Assembly (NCBI RefSeq): GCF_001544535.1 | Contig: NZ_FCON02000068.1 | Location: 1-40,734 of the forward strand | Source of the DNA: Caballeronia choica | GTDB taxonomy: Bacteria; Pseudomonadota; Gammaproteobacteria; Burkholderiales; Burkholderiaceae | Length of the DNA stretch: 40,734 nucleotides | Direction: 5' to 3' | In this document: positions 34,148 to 40,734 of the stretch, piece after piece | How the letters are laid out: the number at the start of each line of letters is the position of its first letter | Numbering within the stretch: the first letter of the stretch is position 1 | Notes under the pieces: generated by a model | What the model saw: only the letters and a program-made list of their open reading frames with translations | Database searches by the model: none | Told to the model about the DNA's origin: nothing | Position numbers and translations under genes: made by a program

Positions 34148-35197
34148 CTACTCGTCCGTTTCACCACCGATCTGCCGGGCCTGGCCCAGACCTTCCGGTG
34201 CGAGGTCCTGCAAAATTTCCATGAAGCTCTTGTCGACCAGGCGCCGCGCGCGATTGAGCAGCATCGGCACCGGGCTCGACGGTTCGTGCCGCTCGTAGTA
34301 TGCGCACACCTTGTCGATGACTTTGATGACATCCGCGCGGCTCGACACCTCGCCTTGCAGCGCGGCGGGCGCAGCCGCCGGCGCGCCGGGCGCGCCTGGC
34401 GTGCCGGCGGCGGCGTCCGGATTGCCCGAGTCCGCGGCCGCGGGCGGCTCGCCCGCGCCGGCGGGCTGAAGCTCGCGCAGCGTCGCGGCGGCTTCGTCGA
34501 TGAGTGCGCTCAACTTCGACAAGTCGATCGCATTCGCAACGCCGACGTGCCCCGTGAGGATCGTCTCGATACCGGCGGCACTGCGCCGCGCCGCGGCGAG
34601 CGCAGCGAGCGTCGCGCTGGTTTCGCCGGGCGTCTCCGCGATCGCCGCCTGGATGGAAGCGAGCGACGGTGCCGTCACGCCGTCGGGCAGCGTCGCCGCG
34701 CCGGTTGCATATTGCATGTCGCGCAGGCTGAACGCGCCATGCGTGCGCGAATCGACGAGCGGCGTGTCACGCAACGCGATCAGCATGCCGTCGGACGAAG
34801 CGAGCGCGGCAAGCGCGCTCACGCGTTCGGTCGGGTCGTTGTCATCGTCGGGATCGAGTCGCGGATAGAGGCACGCCCAGCGCTCGGCGATCAATCCCTC
34901 GATCAGGGCCAGCCCGTCGGCCATGCCTTCGATCCGCTCGCGTATCAGAAGCGCGCGCGCCAGGTAGACCGCGACGCGCAGGTCGCGGCTTCTCGACAAC
35001 AAGCCGAGCGCGAGCTTTCCCGCGACTTTCCAGTCGGGCGGCGTGGGCGGGACGACCGTCGCGCCATATTGCACTTCCGGCTTGCCGTTTACCGCCTGCT
35101 CGAGTTCCTGAAACTCGCGATCGTATTCGACATCCTCGCCGCATGGGCTTTCGGATGTGATCTCGGTGACCAGCGCGGCAACGTCAAGTTGGGTCAT
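34148..35197 (-). CDS. tssA: T6SS baseplate-cap protein TssA (ImpA N-terminal domain)
   Basis: Protein of 349 residues from ATG 35197 (MTQLDVAALVTEITSESPCG). The ImpA N-domain includes SPCGEDVEYDREFQELEQAV, GATVVPPTPPDWKVAGKLAL and RDLRVAVYLARALL. A Pro/Ala/Gly-rich hinge near 245-285 precedes a short C-terminal part ending VDKSFMEILQDLAPEGLGQA. This is the shorter TssA form. It is the first gene of the minus-strand operon, so its 5' region should hold the main T6SS promoter; no clear sigma-70 or sigma-54 promoter was identified there. A longer upstream reading frame (to 35449) has no family sequence and is not used. Confidence 0.94.
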   Translation of the reverse strand: MTQLDVAALVTEITSESPCGEDVEYDREFQELEQAVNGKPEVQYGATVVPPTPPDWKVAGKLALGLLSRSRDLRVAVYLARALLIRERIEGMADGLALIEGLIAERWACLYPRLDPDDDNDPTERVSALAALASSDGMLIALRDTPLVDSRTHGAFSLRDMQYATGAATLPDGVTAPSLASIQAAIAETPGETSATLAALAAARRSAAGIETILTGHVGVANAIDLSKLSALIDEAAATLRELQPAGAGEPPAAADSGNPDAAAGTPGAPGAPAAAPAALQGEVSSRADVIKVIDKVCAYYERHEPSSPVPMLLNRARRLVDKSFMEILQDLAPEGLGQARQIGGETDE

Positions 35198-35236
35198 CTT
35201 ATGACTGGCGTGAGCTTGTCTTGGAATGGTCAAGCG

Positions 35237-35252
35237 CTCCGTGCTCACGGAG
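35237..35252. promoter_or_regulatory. Small inverted repeat in the tssA leader region
   Basis: CTCCGTG, CT, CACGGAG: a 7-bp perfect inverted repeat 40 bases before the tssA start. It could be an operator or leader hairpin. Confidence 0.4.
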
Positions 35253-35519
35253 ACGCAAAACGATGACTGCCGGCGAAGGTCCCCCGATGCGTGGTCGCTA
35301 TTCAGATGTGCGCCTACATCCGGCGCTAAACGAAGACCCCGTAGTTTGAATGCGTGAAAACCAGAATAGCACGCAATCCCATAAAAGAAACGGGCGTCGA
35401 TTGATAAAGAATGACGCTTCGGGTTACTACCAGTTCCGGCAATGTCCAACGCGTCGCGCGGGCATGTTTGGTGAATTCCAGCGACCGCGAGGACTCGCCC
35501 GCGCCTCGGAAAATACTGC

Positions 35520-35549
35520 CGTTACGCTTCGCCCGGGCGAAGCGTAACG
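35520..35549. repeat. 30-base perfect palindrome
   Basis: The half-sequence CGTTACGCTTCGCCC is followed directly by its exact reverse complement, with no spacer. It lies about 320 bases from tssA and 350 from the sigma-like gene. It could be an operator, a bidirectional terminator or a cruciform-forming site. Confidence 0.9.
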
Positions 35550-35897
35550 CAAGGCGGCGCGCGTTGAAAGTTGTCCCGGTGAGCGAGGTTGCCGTCGCTC
35601 GCGAATGGCCGATGCAAACTCTATATTTGTATTGTCGGACAGCAGTGCGGCCCATAAAATTGCAAACGTGATCGGACTTGAAGACACTGCTTAACGAATG
35701 ACTGCCGCCTCCTGCGACGCGCGGGCAAGGCCATGCCTTCGTGAACGCATCGTGAAACGGCACTGCATGCACCACCAATAGCGCAATCAACGCATGGATT
35801 GTTGCGATTCGCATGACGACGCGCCAGCCGTTGCGCCGGCACGAAGCATCTTCAACAAGACGACCGTCCGGCCGGATGCGGCCAAAAGGTGGCGCCC

Positions 35898-36665
35898 ATG
35901 AAAGGCGAATGCGAAATGCAATTCGGCGCGGAACAGATCCTTCCCGATCTGTGGGTGCGGCGCGCGCGGCTCTCGCGTGACGAGATGGCGTCGATGTACC
36001 GGATCGTGCAACGCGCGCTCACGGGCTATCACCCGACCGAGTTGCGCGCGCTTGGCGAAGACCGCGAGGAACTGATCTCGCAGTTCATCTATTTCAAGGT
36101 GTTCCGCTTCGAAACGCTGCACGCCGAGGCCGCGAGCAGCCACGCGCACAGCGCGCCGTCGAACCATCACGCGATCTGCGCCTACTTCCGCCGCTATCTG
36201 ATCGACTGCCTGCGCAGCGCGAGCCATCAGCGCAACGTGCCGCTCGACAGCGCCGGGGTGGCCAGCGAACTTGACTTCCATGCCGCCTCGGCCGACGATC
36301 CGATCGCAGCGGTGCTGATGCAACACGGCCTGAATGAAAGCTCAGTGCGCCGCGCGGCGGACGAGTTCATCGCGAACCTGAGCGAGCCCGACCGGCTCGT
36401 GCTCGGCGGCAGTCTCGGCTGGCTTTCGCACGACAAGGGCGGGCTGTCGCAGGTGGCGTCGCATTACTGCATCGCGTCGTATCATCATCGCGCGAGCAAG
36501 CTCGGCCTTACGCTCAAGCGCGGCGCGACACCCGCCGATTTCGCGCGCACCACACTAGGGCGGTGGATCGAGCGCACGCTCGGCATCGCGATCGAGGTGG
36601 AGAATCGCGTGGCAATCCTGATGGTTCTGGGGCTGCTCGCGGCGCAGTCGGCGGAGTTGGCGTGA
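35898..36665 (+). CDS. Sigma-70-like protein, putative T6SS regulator
   Basis: Protein of 255 residues from ATG 35898, with AAGGTGG just upstream (GTG 35889 would overlap that site). The N-terminal half resembles sigma region 2: EDREELISQFIYFKVFRFET and, after an insert, ICAYFRRYLIDCLRS. The C-terminal half resembles region 4: LSEPDRLVLGGSLGW, then a helix-turn-helix-like segment LSQVASHYCIASYHHRASKL. The last 60 residues end in a hydrophobic stretch (VAILMVLGLLAAQSAEL). It is divergent from the T6SS operon and upstream of pppA/ppkA, so control of this locus is a reasonable guess. The similarity is distant and it could instead be a non-sigma DNA-binding protein. Confidence 0.65.
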   Translation: MKGECEMQFGAEQILPDLWVRRARLSRDEMASMYRIVQRALTGYHPTELRALGEDREELISQFIYFKVFRFETLHAEAASSHAHSAPSNHHAICAYFRRYLIDCLRSASHQRNVPLDSAGVASELDFHAASADDPIAAVLMQHGLNESSVRRAADEFIANLSEPDRLVLGGSLGWLSHDKGGLSQVASHYCIASYHHRASKLGLTLKRGATPADFARTTLGRWIERTLGIAIEVENRVAILMVLGLLAAQSAELA

Positions 36666-36781
36666 AACCGTGCATGCACCGCCCCCAAGCTGAATCGCGA
36701 GCCGGGCGGCGCGCGGCGACGTATGCTTGAAGAAACGCGCATCGATCCCGAACGCGTAAGGCCGGCGAGAAGGAGCAAGCC

Positions 36782-37534
36782 TTGCAACTCGAAAGTGCCA
36801 GCCTGACCGATAACGGCGGACGCCCGCGCAACGAAGACGCGTTCGGCGAATGGGCGAGCGAGCGCCTCTACTATTGCGCGATCGCCGATGGCGCGGGCGG
36901 CCACGGCGGCGGCGACGTCGCGGCGCGCATCGTCGTCGATACGTCGCTTGCCGATCTGCGCTTCCTGACGGTCGACGAGTTGCCGCCCGACGGCGAGCGG
37001 CTCAAGCGCGCGCTGCTTCACGCGCACGAAAACATCATGGAGGAGCAAGGGCGCGGCGGCGAGGTCGCCGACATGCGCTCGACGGGCCTCCTGTTCGCCA
37101 TCGACCGCGACCGCCGCACGGCGGCGTGGGCGCATTGCGGCGACACGCGGCTCTATTACTTCCGTGGCGGCGTTCTCGATGCGCGCACGAAAGACCACAG
37201 CGTCGTGCAGGAAATGATGGACGCGCACCTCGTCAGCGCGGAGGATGCGCGCCATCATCCGCGCCGGAACATTCTGCTGTCGGCGCTCGGCACGCGCGAG
37301 GGCGCCGAGATCGCCAGCACCGGCGGCACGCGCGAAGTGCTCGCGCACGACGTGCTGCTTCTCTGCACCGACGGCCTGTGGGGTTATGTCGACGATGCGT
37401 CGATGATCGATTCGCTCGCGCACGCGACGTCGTCCGCCGACTGGCTGAACCGGATGGCCACCCAGGTGCGCGACACCGCGCCCCCCGGCAACGACAACTT
37501 CACCGCGCTCGCGATCTGGGTTGGAGGGCTGTGA
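36782..37534 (+). CDS. pppA: PP2C-type protein phosphatase PppA (T6SS-associated)
   Basis: Protein of 250 residues from TTG 36782, with AAGGAG about 8 bases upstream. All PP2C metal motifs are visible: GGRPRNEDAFGEW (Arg and Asp near the start), IADGAGGHGGGDVAA, MRSTGLLFAI, AHCGDTRLYYFRGG, DHSVVQEMM, LCTDGLWGYVDD and GNDNFTALAIW. PppA removes the phosphate that PpkA puts on the FHA protein, so it opposes T6SS assembly. It is the second gene of the plus-strand unit, directly ahead of ppkA. It is cytoplasmic, with no membrane segment. Confidence 0.93.
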   Translation: MQLESASLTDNGGRPRNEDAFGEWASERLYYCAIADGAGGHGGGDVAARIVVDTSLADLRFLTVDELPPDGERLKRALLHAHENIMEEQGRGGEVADMRSTGLLFAIDRDRRTAAWAHCGDTRLYYFRGGVLDARTKDHSVVQEMMDAHLVSAEDARHHPRRNILLSALGTREGAEIASTGGTREVLAHDVLLLCTDGLWGYVDDASMIDSLAHATSSADWLNRMATQVRDTAPPGNDNFTALAIWVGGL

Positions 37535-37611
37535 TGAGATTCGCACGCGACGCCGCGCTGCCCACGCTGTCATTCCCCGATGGAGTCATGGCCCATGTCC
37601 GGCGCGGATGA
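37534..37611 (+). CDS. Possible 25-codon coupling ORF between pppA and ppkA
   Basis: ATG 37534 overlaps the pppA stop codon (TGATG) and the frame ends at TGA 37609-37611, past the ppkA start at 37595. Ribosomes finishing pppA could restart here and be delivered to ppkA. The peptide (MRFARDAALPTLSFPDGVMA, then HVRRG) has no recognised similarity. It may be chance. Confidence 0.25.
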   Translation: MRFARDAALPTLSFPDGVMAHVRRG

Positions 37612-39607
37612 CGACAAGACGGTGCTCGTCAGCCGGACGCAGGCGGCGGCTGCCGCCGCGGACGCGGTCGCGAGCGACAACGCCTTGCCGCCCGGTACGC
37701 AGCTCGCCGAGTTCCAGATCGTCGGGCTGATCGGCGAAGGCGGGTTCGGCATCGTCTATCTCGCCTACGACACCCAGCTCGGGCGCAACGTCGCGCTCAA
37801 GGAATACTTTCCGGGGTCGCTCGCGACGCGCGTGCGCGAAACGCAGGTCACGGTCAAGTCGACGCGGCACGAGGAAACGCTCGCGGCCGGGCTGAGGAGC
37901 TTCGTGAACGAGGCGCGGCTGCTCGCGCAGTTCGACCATCATTCGCTCGTGAACGTGTATCGCTTCTGGGAGGCGAACGGCACGGCCTACATGGTGATGC
38001 CTTATTACGACGGCGTAACCCTGAAGGACACCTTGCGCCAGATGGGTGCACCGCCTTCGGAGGCGTGGCTGCGCGGACTGCTCGCGCCGGTGATCGAGGC
38101 GCTGGGCGTGCTGCACGGCGTGCAGTGCTATCACCGCGACATCGCGCCCGACAACATCATGCTGCTCAAGGGCAGCGGCCGTCCGGTGCTGCTCGACTTC
38201 GGCGCGGCGCGGCGCGTCATCAGCGACATGAGCCAGGCGCTCACCGTCATCCTCAAGCCGGGCTTCGCGCCGGTCGAGCAATACGCGGCGGTCGCATCGA
38301 TGAAGCAGGGTCCGTGGACGGACATCTACGCGCTTGCGGCCGTCGTCTATTGCGCGATTCAGGGCACGACGCCGCCTGCTTCGGTCGGCCGGCTGATGAG
38401 CGACAGTTATGTTCCGCTCGCCGAAGCGGCGGCGGGCCGGTATTCCGATGCGTTCCTGCGCGCGATCGACCACGGCCTCGCCGTGCGGCCGACGGACCGG
38501 CCGCAAAGCGTCGAGGCTTTCGCGAATGAGCTGGGGCTCGATATCGCCGAGCATCCGTCGCGCGGGTCGCCTGCCAGCCCGGAAAATACTGGAGCGGCAG
38601 GCGTCACCATCGCTGCGACCACGGCCGCACCCGCACCCGCACCCGCGACCGAGGCCCGCACGCGCACGGCCGCAATGCCGCCATTGCCGGTGCCTCCGGT
38701 TTCGGAGCCGAAGGCGTCGCCAGCCGCCGCCGCGCCGCCCGCCGCTCGCGTCCCGCGGGCGGCGATGTTCGCAGTGGGCGCCGTGGTCGTCGCCGCGCTG
38801 GCCGGCACGTTCGGATGGCGCGCGATGCACTCGGGCGCTCCGGCCGTCAGTGCCACCAGGCCGTCGCCCGCAGTCCTGCCTCAACCGGACACCGCCGCAA
38901 GCACGGCGCTCGCGCAGTCCGCGTCCGAAGCGCCGTCCGCCGCGATTCCGCCGAGCGCCGTCACGCAGAGCGCTGCGCTGGCGCCAGCCCCGCCCCCCGC
39001 CGACGTGCTTCCCGCGTTCACGCCGGCGCTGGAACTGGAACGCATCGTCGCGCTTTCCGACCCGTCGATACACGTTGCCGTGACGCTGCGCGCGGACACG
39101 GCGCGGGTCGACAAGGATCAGTTGCAATTCAGGATCACGAGCAATCGGGCGGGCTACCTGTACGTCTTCAATGTCGATCCCGACGGGCAGTATCTGATGA
39201 TCTTTCCCAACAAGCTCGACAGCAACAACGCGATCCGGGCCGGACAGACGCTGGCGCTCCCGCGTTCGAATTGGCCGATGATGGCGGCCAGGCCGCTCGG
39301 CGCCAATCGCTTTCTTGCGCTCGTGTCGCCGGCGCGGCGCGACTTCACCGCGGGCGGCCTGCAACAGAGCGACGTGTTCGCCGGCTTCTCGGCCAATGCG
39401 CAGCACGACGGCGCCGTGCGCCGCACCGCGACCTATTCGCCATTCGCGGGCGAGCCGCGCTGCAAGGCGGGCACCGCCGGCTGCACGCCGAACTTCGGCG
39501 CGGCGACGTTTGAAATCGATGTGGTGAGCGGCGCGGCCGTCCCGGTGAACGGTCTTGCGCGCAGCTCCGTTGTGTCGCCTGCGGGGAAGCGGGTGCGGCC
39601 GGGCTGA
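37595..39607 (+). CDS. ppkA: Membrane Ser/Thr kinase PpkA (T6SS-associated) with DUF4384-like periplasmic domain
   Basis: Protein of 670 residues from ATG 37595 (MSGADDDKTVLVSRTQ); GGAG lies 9 bases upstream, inside an alternative ATG at 37580. The kinase domain covers about 40-310: glycine loop GEGGFG (47-52), ATP lysine in VALKEYFP (Lys69), HRDIAPDN (180-187) and DFG (201-203). A Pro/Ala-rich linker leads to one membrane helix (about 391-408, FAVGAVVVAALAGTFGW). The periplasmic part is Ala/Pro-rich and ends in a beta-rich domain like DUF4384 (LQFRITSNRAGYLYVFNVDP, then GQYLMIFPNK, LGANRFLALVSP). PpkA phosphorylates the FHA protein and starts T6SS assembly; the outer domain probably senses an envelope signal. 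Confidence 0.93.
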   Translation: MSGADDDKTVLVSRTQAAAAAADAVASDNALPPGTQLAEFQIVGLIGEGGFGIVYLAYDTQLGRNVALKEYFPGSLATRVRETQVTVKSTRHEETLAAGLRSFVNEARLLAQFDHHSLVNVYRFWEANGTAYMVMPYYDGVTLKDTLRQMGAPPSEAWLRGLLAPVIEALGVLHGVQCYHRDIAPDNIMLLKGSGRPVLLDFGAARRVISDMSQALTVILKPGFAPVEQYAAVASMKQGPWTDIYALAAVVYCAIQGTTPPASVGRLMSDSYVPLAEAAAGRYSDAFLRAIDHGLAVRPTDRPQSVEAFANELGLDIAEHPSRGSPASPENTGAAGVTIAATTAAPAPAPATEARTRTAAMPPLPVPPVSEPKASPAAAAPPAARVPRAAMFAVGAVVVAALAGTFGWRAMHSGAPAVSATRPSPAVLPQPDTAASTALAQSASEAPSAAIPPSAVTQSAALAPAPPPADVLPAFTPALELERIVALSDPSIHVAVTLRADTARVDKDQLQFRITSNRAGYLYVFNVDPDGQYLMIFPNKLDSNNAIRAGQTLALPRSNWPMMAARPLGANRFLALVSPARRDFTAGGLQQSDVFAGFSANAQHDGAVRRTATYSPFAGEPRCKAGTAGCTPNFGAATFEIDVVSGAAVPVNGLARSSVVSPAGKRVRPG

Positions 39608-39651
39608 CGCGGCGTGGCGGTCAATGTCGCAATAACCTCAGTTTCCCATGC

Positions 39652-39657
39652 TATTCT
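39652..39657 (+). promoter_or_regulatory. Candidate -10 element of the Cro-like gene
   Basis: TATTCT lies 2 bases before the GGTGCAC palindrome and 31 before the ATG at 39689. No good -35 was seen at the usual distance, so the call is weak. Confidence 0.3.
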
Positions 39658-39658
39658 C

Positions 39659-39674
39659 GGTGCACTTGTACACC
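39659..39674. promoter_or_regulatory. Operator-like palindrome O1
   Basis: GGTGCAC-TT-GTACACC is an inverted repeat with one mismatch, almost identical to the palindrome at 39923-39938. It lies 14 bases before the start of the Cro-like gene, where binding would repress that gene's own expression. Confidence 0.7.
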
Positions 39675-39688
39675 TTTGTTTAAGGGCC

Positions 39689-39919
39689 ATGAACGAGGTT
39701 TCTGACAACGGCGTTGTGCTGCGTGCCCTCATTGAACAAGCCGGGCTCACGCAGGCCGATGCACTTGCAGCCTTGAACAAGGGCCAGGCATTCCCAATTG
39801 CGTTATCCACCTGGAAGGCATACCTCGCTGCGCCTGATAGCGCAAGACGTCGAGCATGCCCGGATAACGTTCTGGCGCACGCCAGAAAGACCATTGGGAA
39901 GGCTTCAAAAGGACGTTGA
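39689..39919 (+). CDS. Small Cro/XRE-like DNA-binding protein
   Basis: Protein of 76 residues from ATG 39689. LRALIEQAGLTQADALAALN looks like the first helices of a phage-type helix-turn-helix domain (GLTQ-x-A pattern), and ALSTWKAYLAAPDSARRRAC resembles its recognition and following helices. The C-terminus is basic (ARKTIGKASKGR). It sits between two nearly identical palindromes and just upstream of a DUF29 gene, so it probably controls both. The stop codon overlaps the -35 element of the next promoter. The fold is inferred from pattern only; it could be an antitoxin-like regulator. Confidence 0.65.
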   Translation: MNEVSDNGVVLRALIEQAGLTQADALAALNKGQAFPIALSTWKAYLAAPDSARRRACPDNVLAHARKTIGKASKGR

Positions 39920-39944
39920 CGTGGTGCACTTGTGCACCTATAGT
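39916..39944 (+). promoter_or_regulatory. Sigma-70 promoter of the DUF29 gene
   Basis: TTGACG (39916-39921) and TATAGT (39939-39944) are separated by exactly 17 bases, a near-consensus promoter 29 bases before the ATG at 39973. The spacer is occupied by the palindrome O2. Confidence 0.75.
39923..39938. promoter_or_regulatory. Operator-like palindrome O2
   Basis: GGTGCAC-TT-GTGCACC is a perfect 7-2-7 inverted repeat that fills the spacer between the -35 and -10 boxes. A protein bound here would exclude RNA polymerase. The likely binder is the small HTH protein encoded just upstream. Confidence 0.8.
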
Positions 39945-39972
39945 CCAATCATTGTCTCGATATGGAACGGTC

Positions 39973-40410
39973 ATGGGAACGAGATACGAACAGGATGTAG
40001 TTGCGTGGGCCAACGAGCAAGCGGCACTTCTGCGCGCGGGCAAGCTGACCGCCATCGACGTTCAGCACATCGCAGAGGAGATCGAAGACGTGGGCAAGAG
40101 CGAACAGCGTGAATTGGCAAGCCGCATGTCGGTCCTGTTGGCTCATTTGCTGAAGTGGAAATTTCAGCCGTCACGTCGCAGCAAGAGCTGGCAGTTCACA
40201 ATCCGAACGCAGCGCAAGGAAGTTGCCTATGTTCTGGACGAAGCCCCGAGCCTTCGCGGCAAGTTCAGCGATTCGCCGTGGCTCGATATCGTTTGGTCGA
40301 AGGCACGCAGCGTCGCAAGCAACGAAACCGGGCTCGACCTCGACGTTTTTCCGGAGGCGTTACCGTGGTCCGTCGACGATGTCCTGTCGCAAGAGTTTTA
40401 TCCTGAATAG
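39973..40410 (+). CDS. DUF29-family protein of unknown function
   Basis: Protein of 145 residues from ATG 39973, chosen because it follows the promoter at 39916-39944. The pattern YEQDVVAWANEQAALLRAGK, then DVQHIAEEIEDVGKSEQREL, SRMSVLLAHLLKWKFQPSRR and SWQFTIRTQRKEV is diagnostic of DUF29. It is mainly helical, with no signal peptide or membrane segment. No activity is established for the family as far as I know. Expression appears to be controlled by the upstream HTH protein through O2; this tight pairing resembles toxin-antitoxin or phage-derived modules, but that is inference. Confidence 0.88.
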   Translation: MGTRYEQDVVAWANEQAALLRAGKLTAIDVQHIAEEIEDVGKSEQRELASRMSVLLAHLLKWKFQPSRRSKSWQFTIRTQRKEVAYVLDEAPSLRGKFSDSPWLDIVWSKARSVASNETGLDLDVFPEALPWSVDDVLSQEFYPE

Positions 40411-40569
40411 CGGAAATCATCGGGAAATTTAAGGTCGGAACCGAGTATGACGCTGCTGGCAAGGACGCGGTCGTGGTCGCTCCCAACTAAGACGGCGGTG
40501 TGGCTGCCCGCCGCTCGTCCCCGTGGTACTAGTACAACATCCCCTAAATAGCTTTAATAATTAGCCTCG

Positions 40570-40734
40570 TTAATTATCGGGTTGCAAATACGGCTCCAGG
40601 AGCGTGACGACCAGTTGTGCCATCTCGTCGAGCGACCCGGCGCCTGGCAGAGGTTCCCAACGTCCACTATGGCTGCGAAAGGCCGCGCCATAACGATTGC
40701 GGCCAAGCTCGGTCAGCCGCGCCACCACGGTCGG
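40570..40734 (-). CDS. Partial unrecognised protein, C-terminal 54 residues (5' end outside window)
   Basis: The minus strand is open from the window edge to TAA at 40570-40572. The peptide reads PTVVARLTELGRNRYGAAFR, then SHSGRWEPLPGAGSLDEMAQ and ends LEPYLQPDN. It has natural composition and high-GC codon use with G/C at third positions, which supports a real gene. I do not recognise the family. It converges on the DUF29 gene across an AT-rich spacer of about 160 bases. Confidence 0.55.
   Translation of the reverse strand, partial: PTVVARLTELGRNRYGAAFRSHSGRWEPLPGAGSLDEMAQLVVTLLEPYLQPDN

Larger units (their letters stand above)
35198..35897. promoter_or_regulatory. Divergent regulatory region between the two T6SS operons
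   Basis: A 700-base stretch with no credible gene. It must carry the promoters for tssA (minus) and for the sigma-like gene (plus). It contains a 30-base perfect palindrome at 35520-35549 and a smaller CTCCGTG-CT-CACGGAG hairpin at 35237-35252, 40 bases ahead of tssA. The part around 35340-35400 and 35600-35680 is AT-richer than its surroundings, but no promoter could be fixed with confidence. Confidence 0.5.

Noticed and set aside
35326-35814. 162-residue minus-strand frame upstream of tssA
   Set aside because: It has no ribosome site or family features and runs through the 30-base perfect palindrome, which is more consistent with regulatory DNA.
35198-35897. Sigma-54 (-24/-12) promoter for the T6SS operon
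   Set aside because: Several GG...GC and GGCAC-like matches were inspected on both strands but none had the required spacing and TTGC element.
40404-40490. Open frame reading ...IIGKFKVGTEYDAAGKD... ending at TAA 40488
   Set aside because: It has no start codon after the preceding stop at 40404 and only about 27 codons; it could be a relic of a gene end but cannot be supported.

Overview
The window is high-GC DNA of a Burkholderiaceae-type beta-proteobacterium, most likely of the Caballeronia/Paraburkholderia group. This is inferred from codon use, from protein sequences that read like Burkholderia homologues, and from the gene order. No species is claimed.

Layout. (1) 1-2634 is visibly AT-richer than the rest. 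It holds the 3' end of an IS4-family transposase and a two-gene operon, an ABC/OLD-type ATPase plus a DUF4435 (Toprim-like) protein, which resembles the PARIS (AriA/AriB) anti-phage system. (2) 2951-5491 (minus) is a two-gene sugar-acid unit: an SMP-30 lactonase and an alpha-ketoglutarate-semialdehyde-type aldehyde dehydrogenase. (3) 5790-10299 holds a DHA2 drug exporter (minus), then on the plus strand a universal stress protein, an FNR-type oxygen sensor with an FNR-like box in front of it, and an EgtB-like sulfoxide synthase. (4) 10309-11871 (minus) is an OmpA-domain periplasmic protein followed by an exported protein with an HExxH motif.

(5) 12008-35197 (minus) is a nearly complete type VI secretion (T6SS) locus. 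In transcription order it reads tssA, tssB, tssC, hcp, tagJ, tssE, tssF, tssG, tssH/clpV, PAAR-like, vgrG, a 0.9-kb palindromic repeat, tagH (FHA), tssK, tssL (with OmpA domain), tssM, tagF. Divergent from it (35898-39607, plus) lie a sigma-factor-like protein, the phosphatase pppA and the kinase ppkA. PpkA, PppA, FHA and TagF together make up the known threonine-phosphorylation switch for T6SS firing. The set resembles the Agrobacterium imp-type T6SS, and no TssJ lipoprotein is recognisable.

(6) 39608-40410 is a compact module: a small Cro/XRE-like protein and a DUF29 protein, each preceded by a near-identical GGTGCAC palindrome. The second palindrome fills the spacer of a good sigma-70 promoter. 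The window ends inside an unrecognised minus-strand gene.

Most novel-looking points: the PARIS-like pair whose 5' end appears fused to an insertion-sequence end; the 0.9-kb inverted repeat sitting where a vgrG cargo would be expected; the 16-bp-stem hairpin just after hcp; the 30-bp perfect palindrome between the divergent T6SS operons; and the operator-HTH-DUF29 module.
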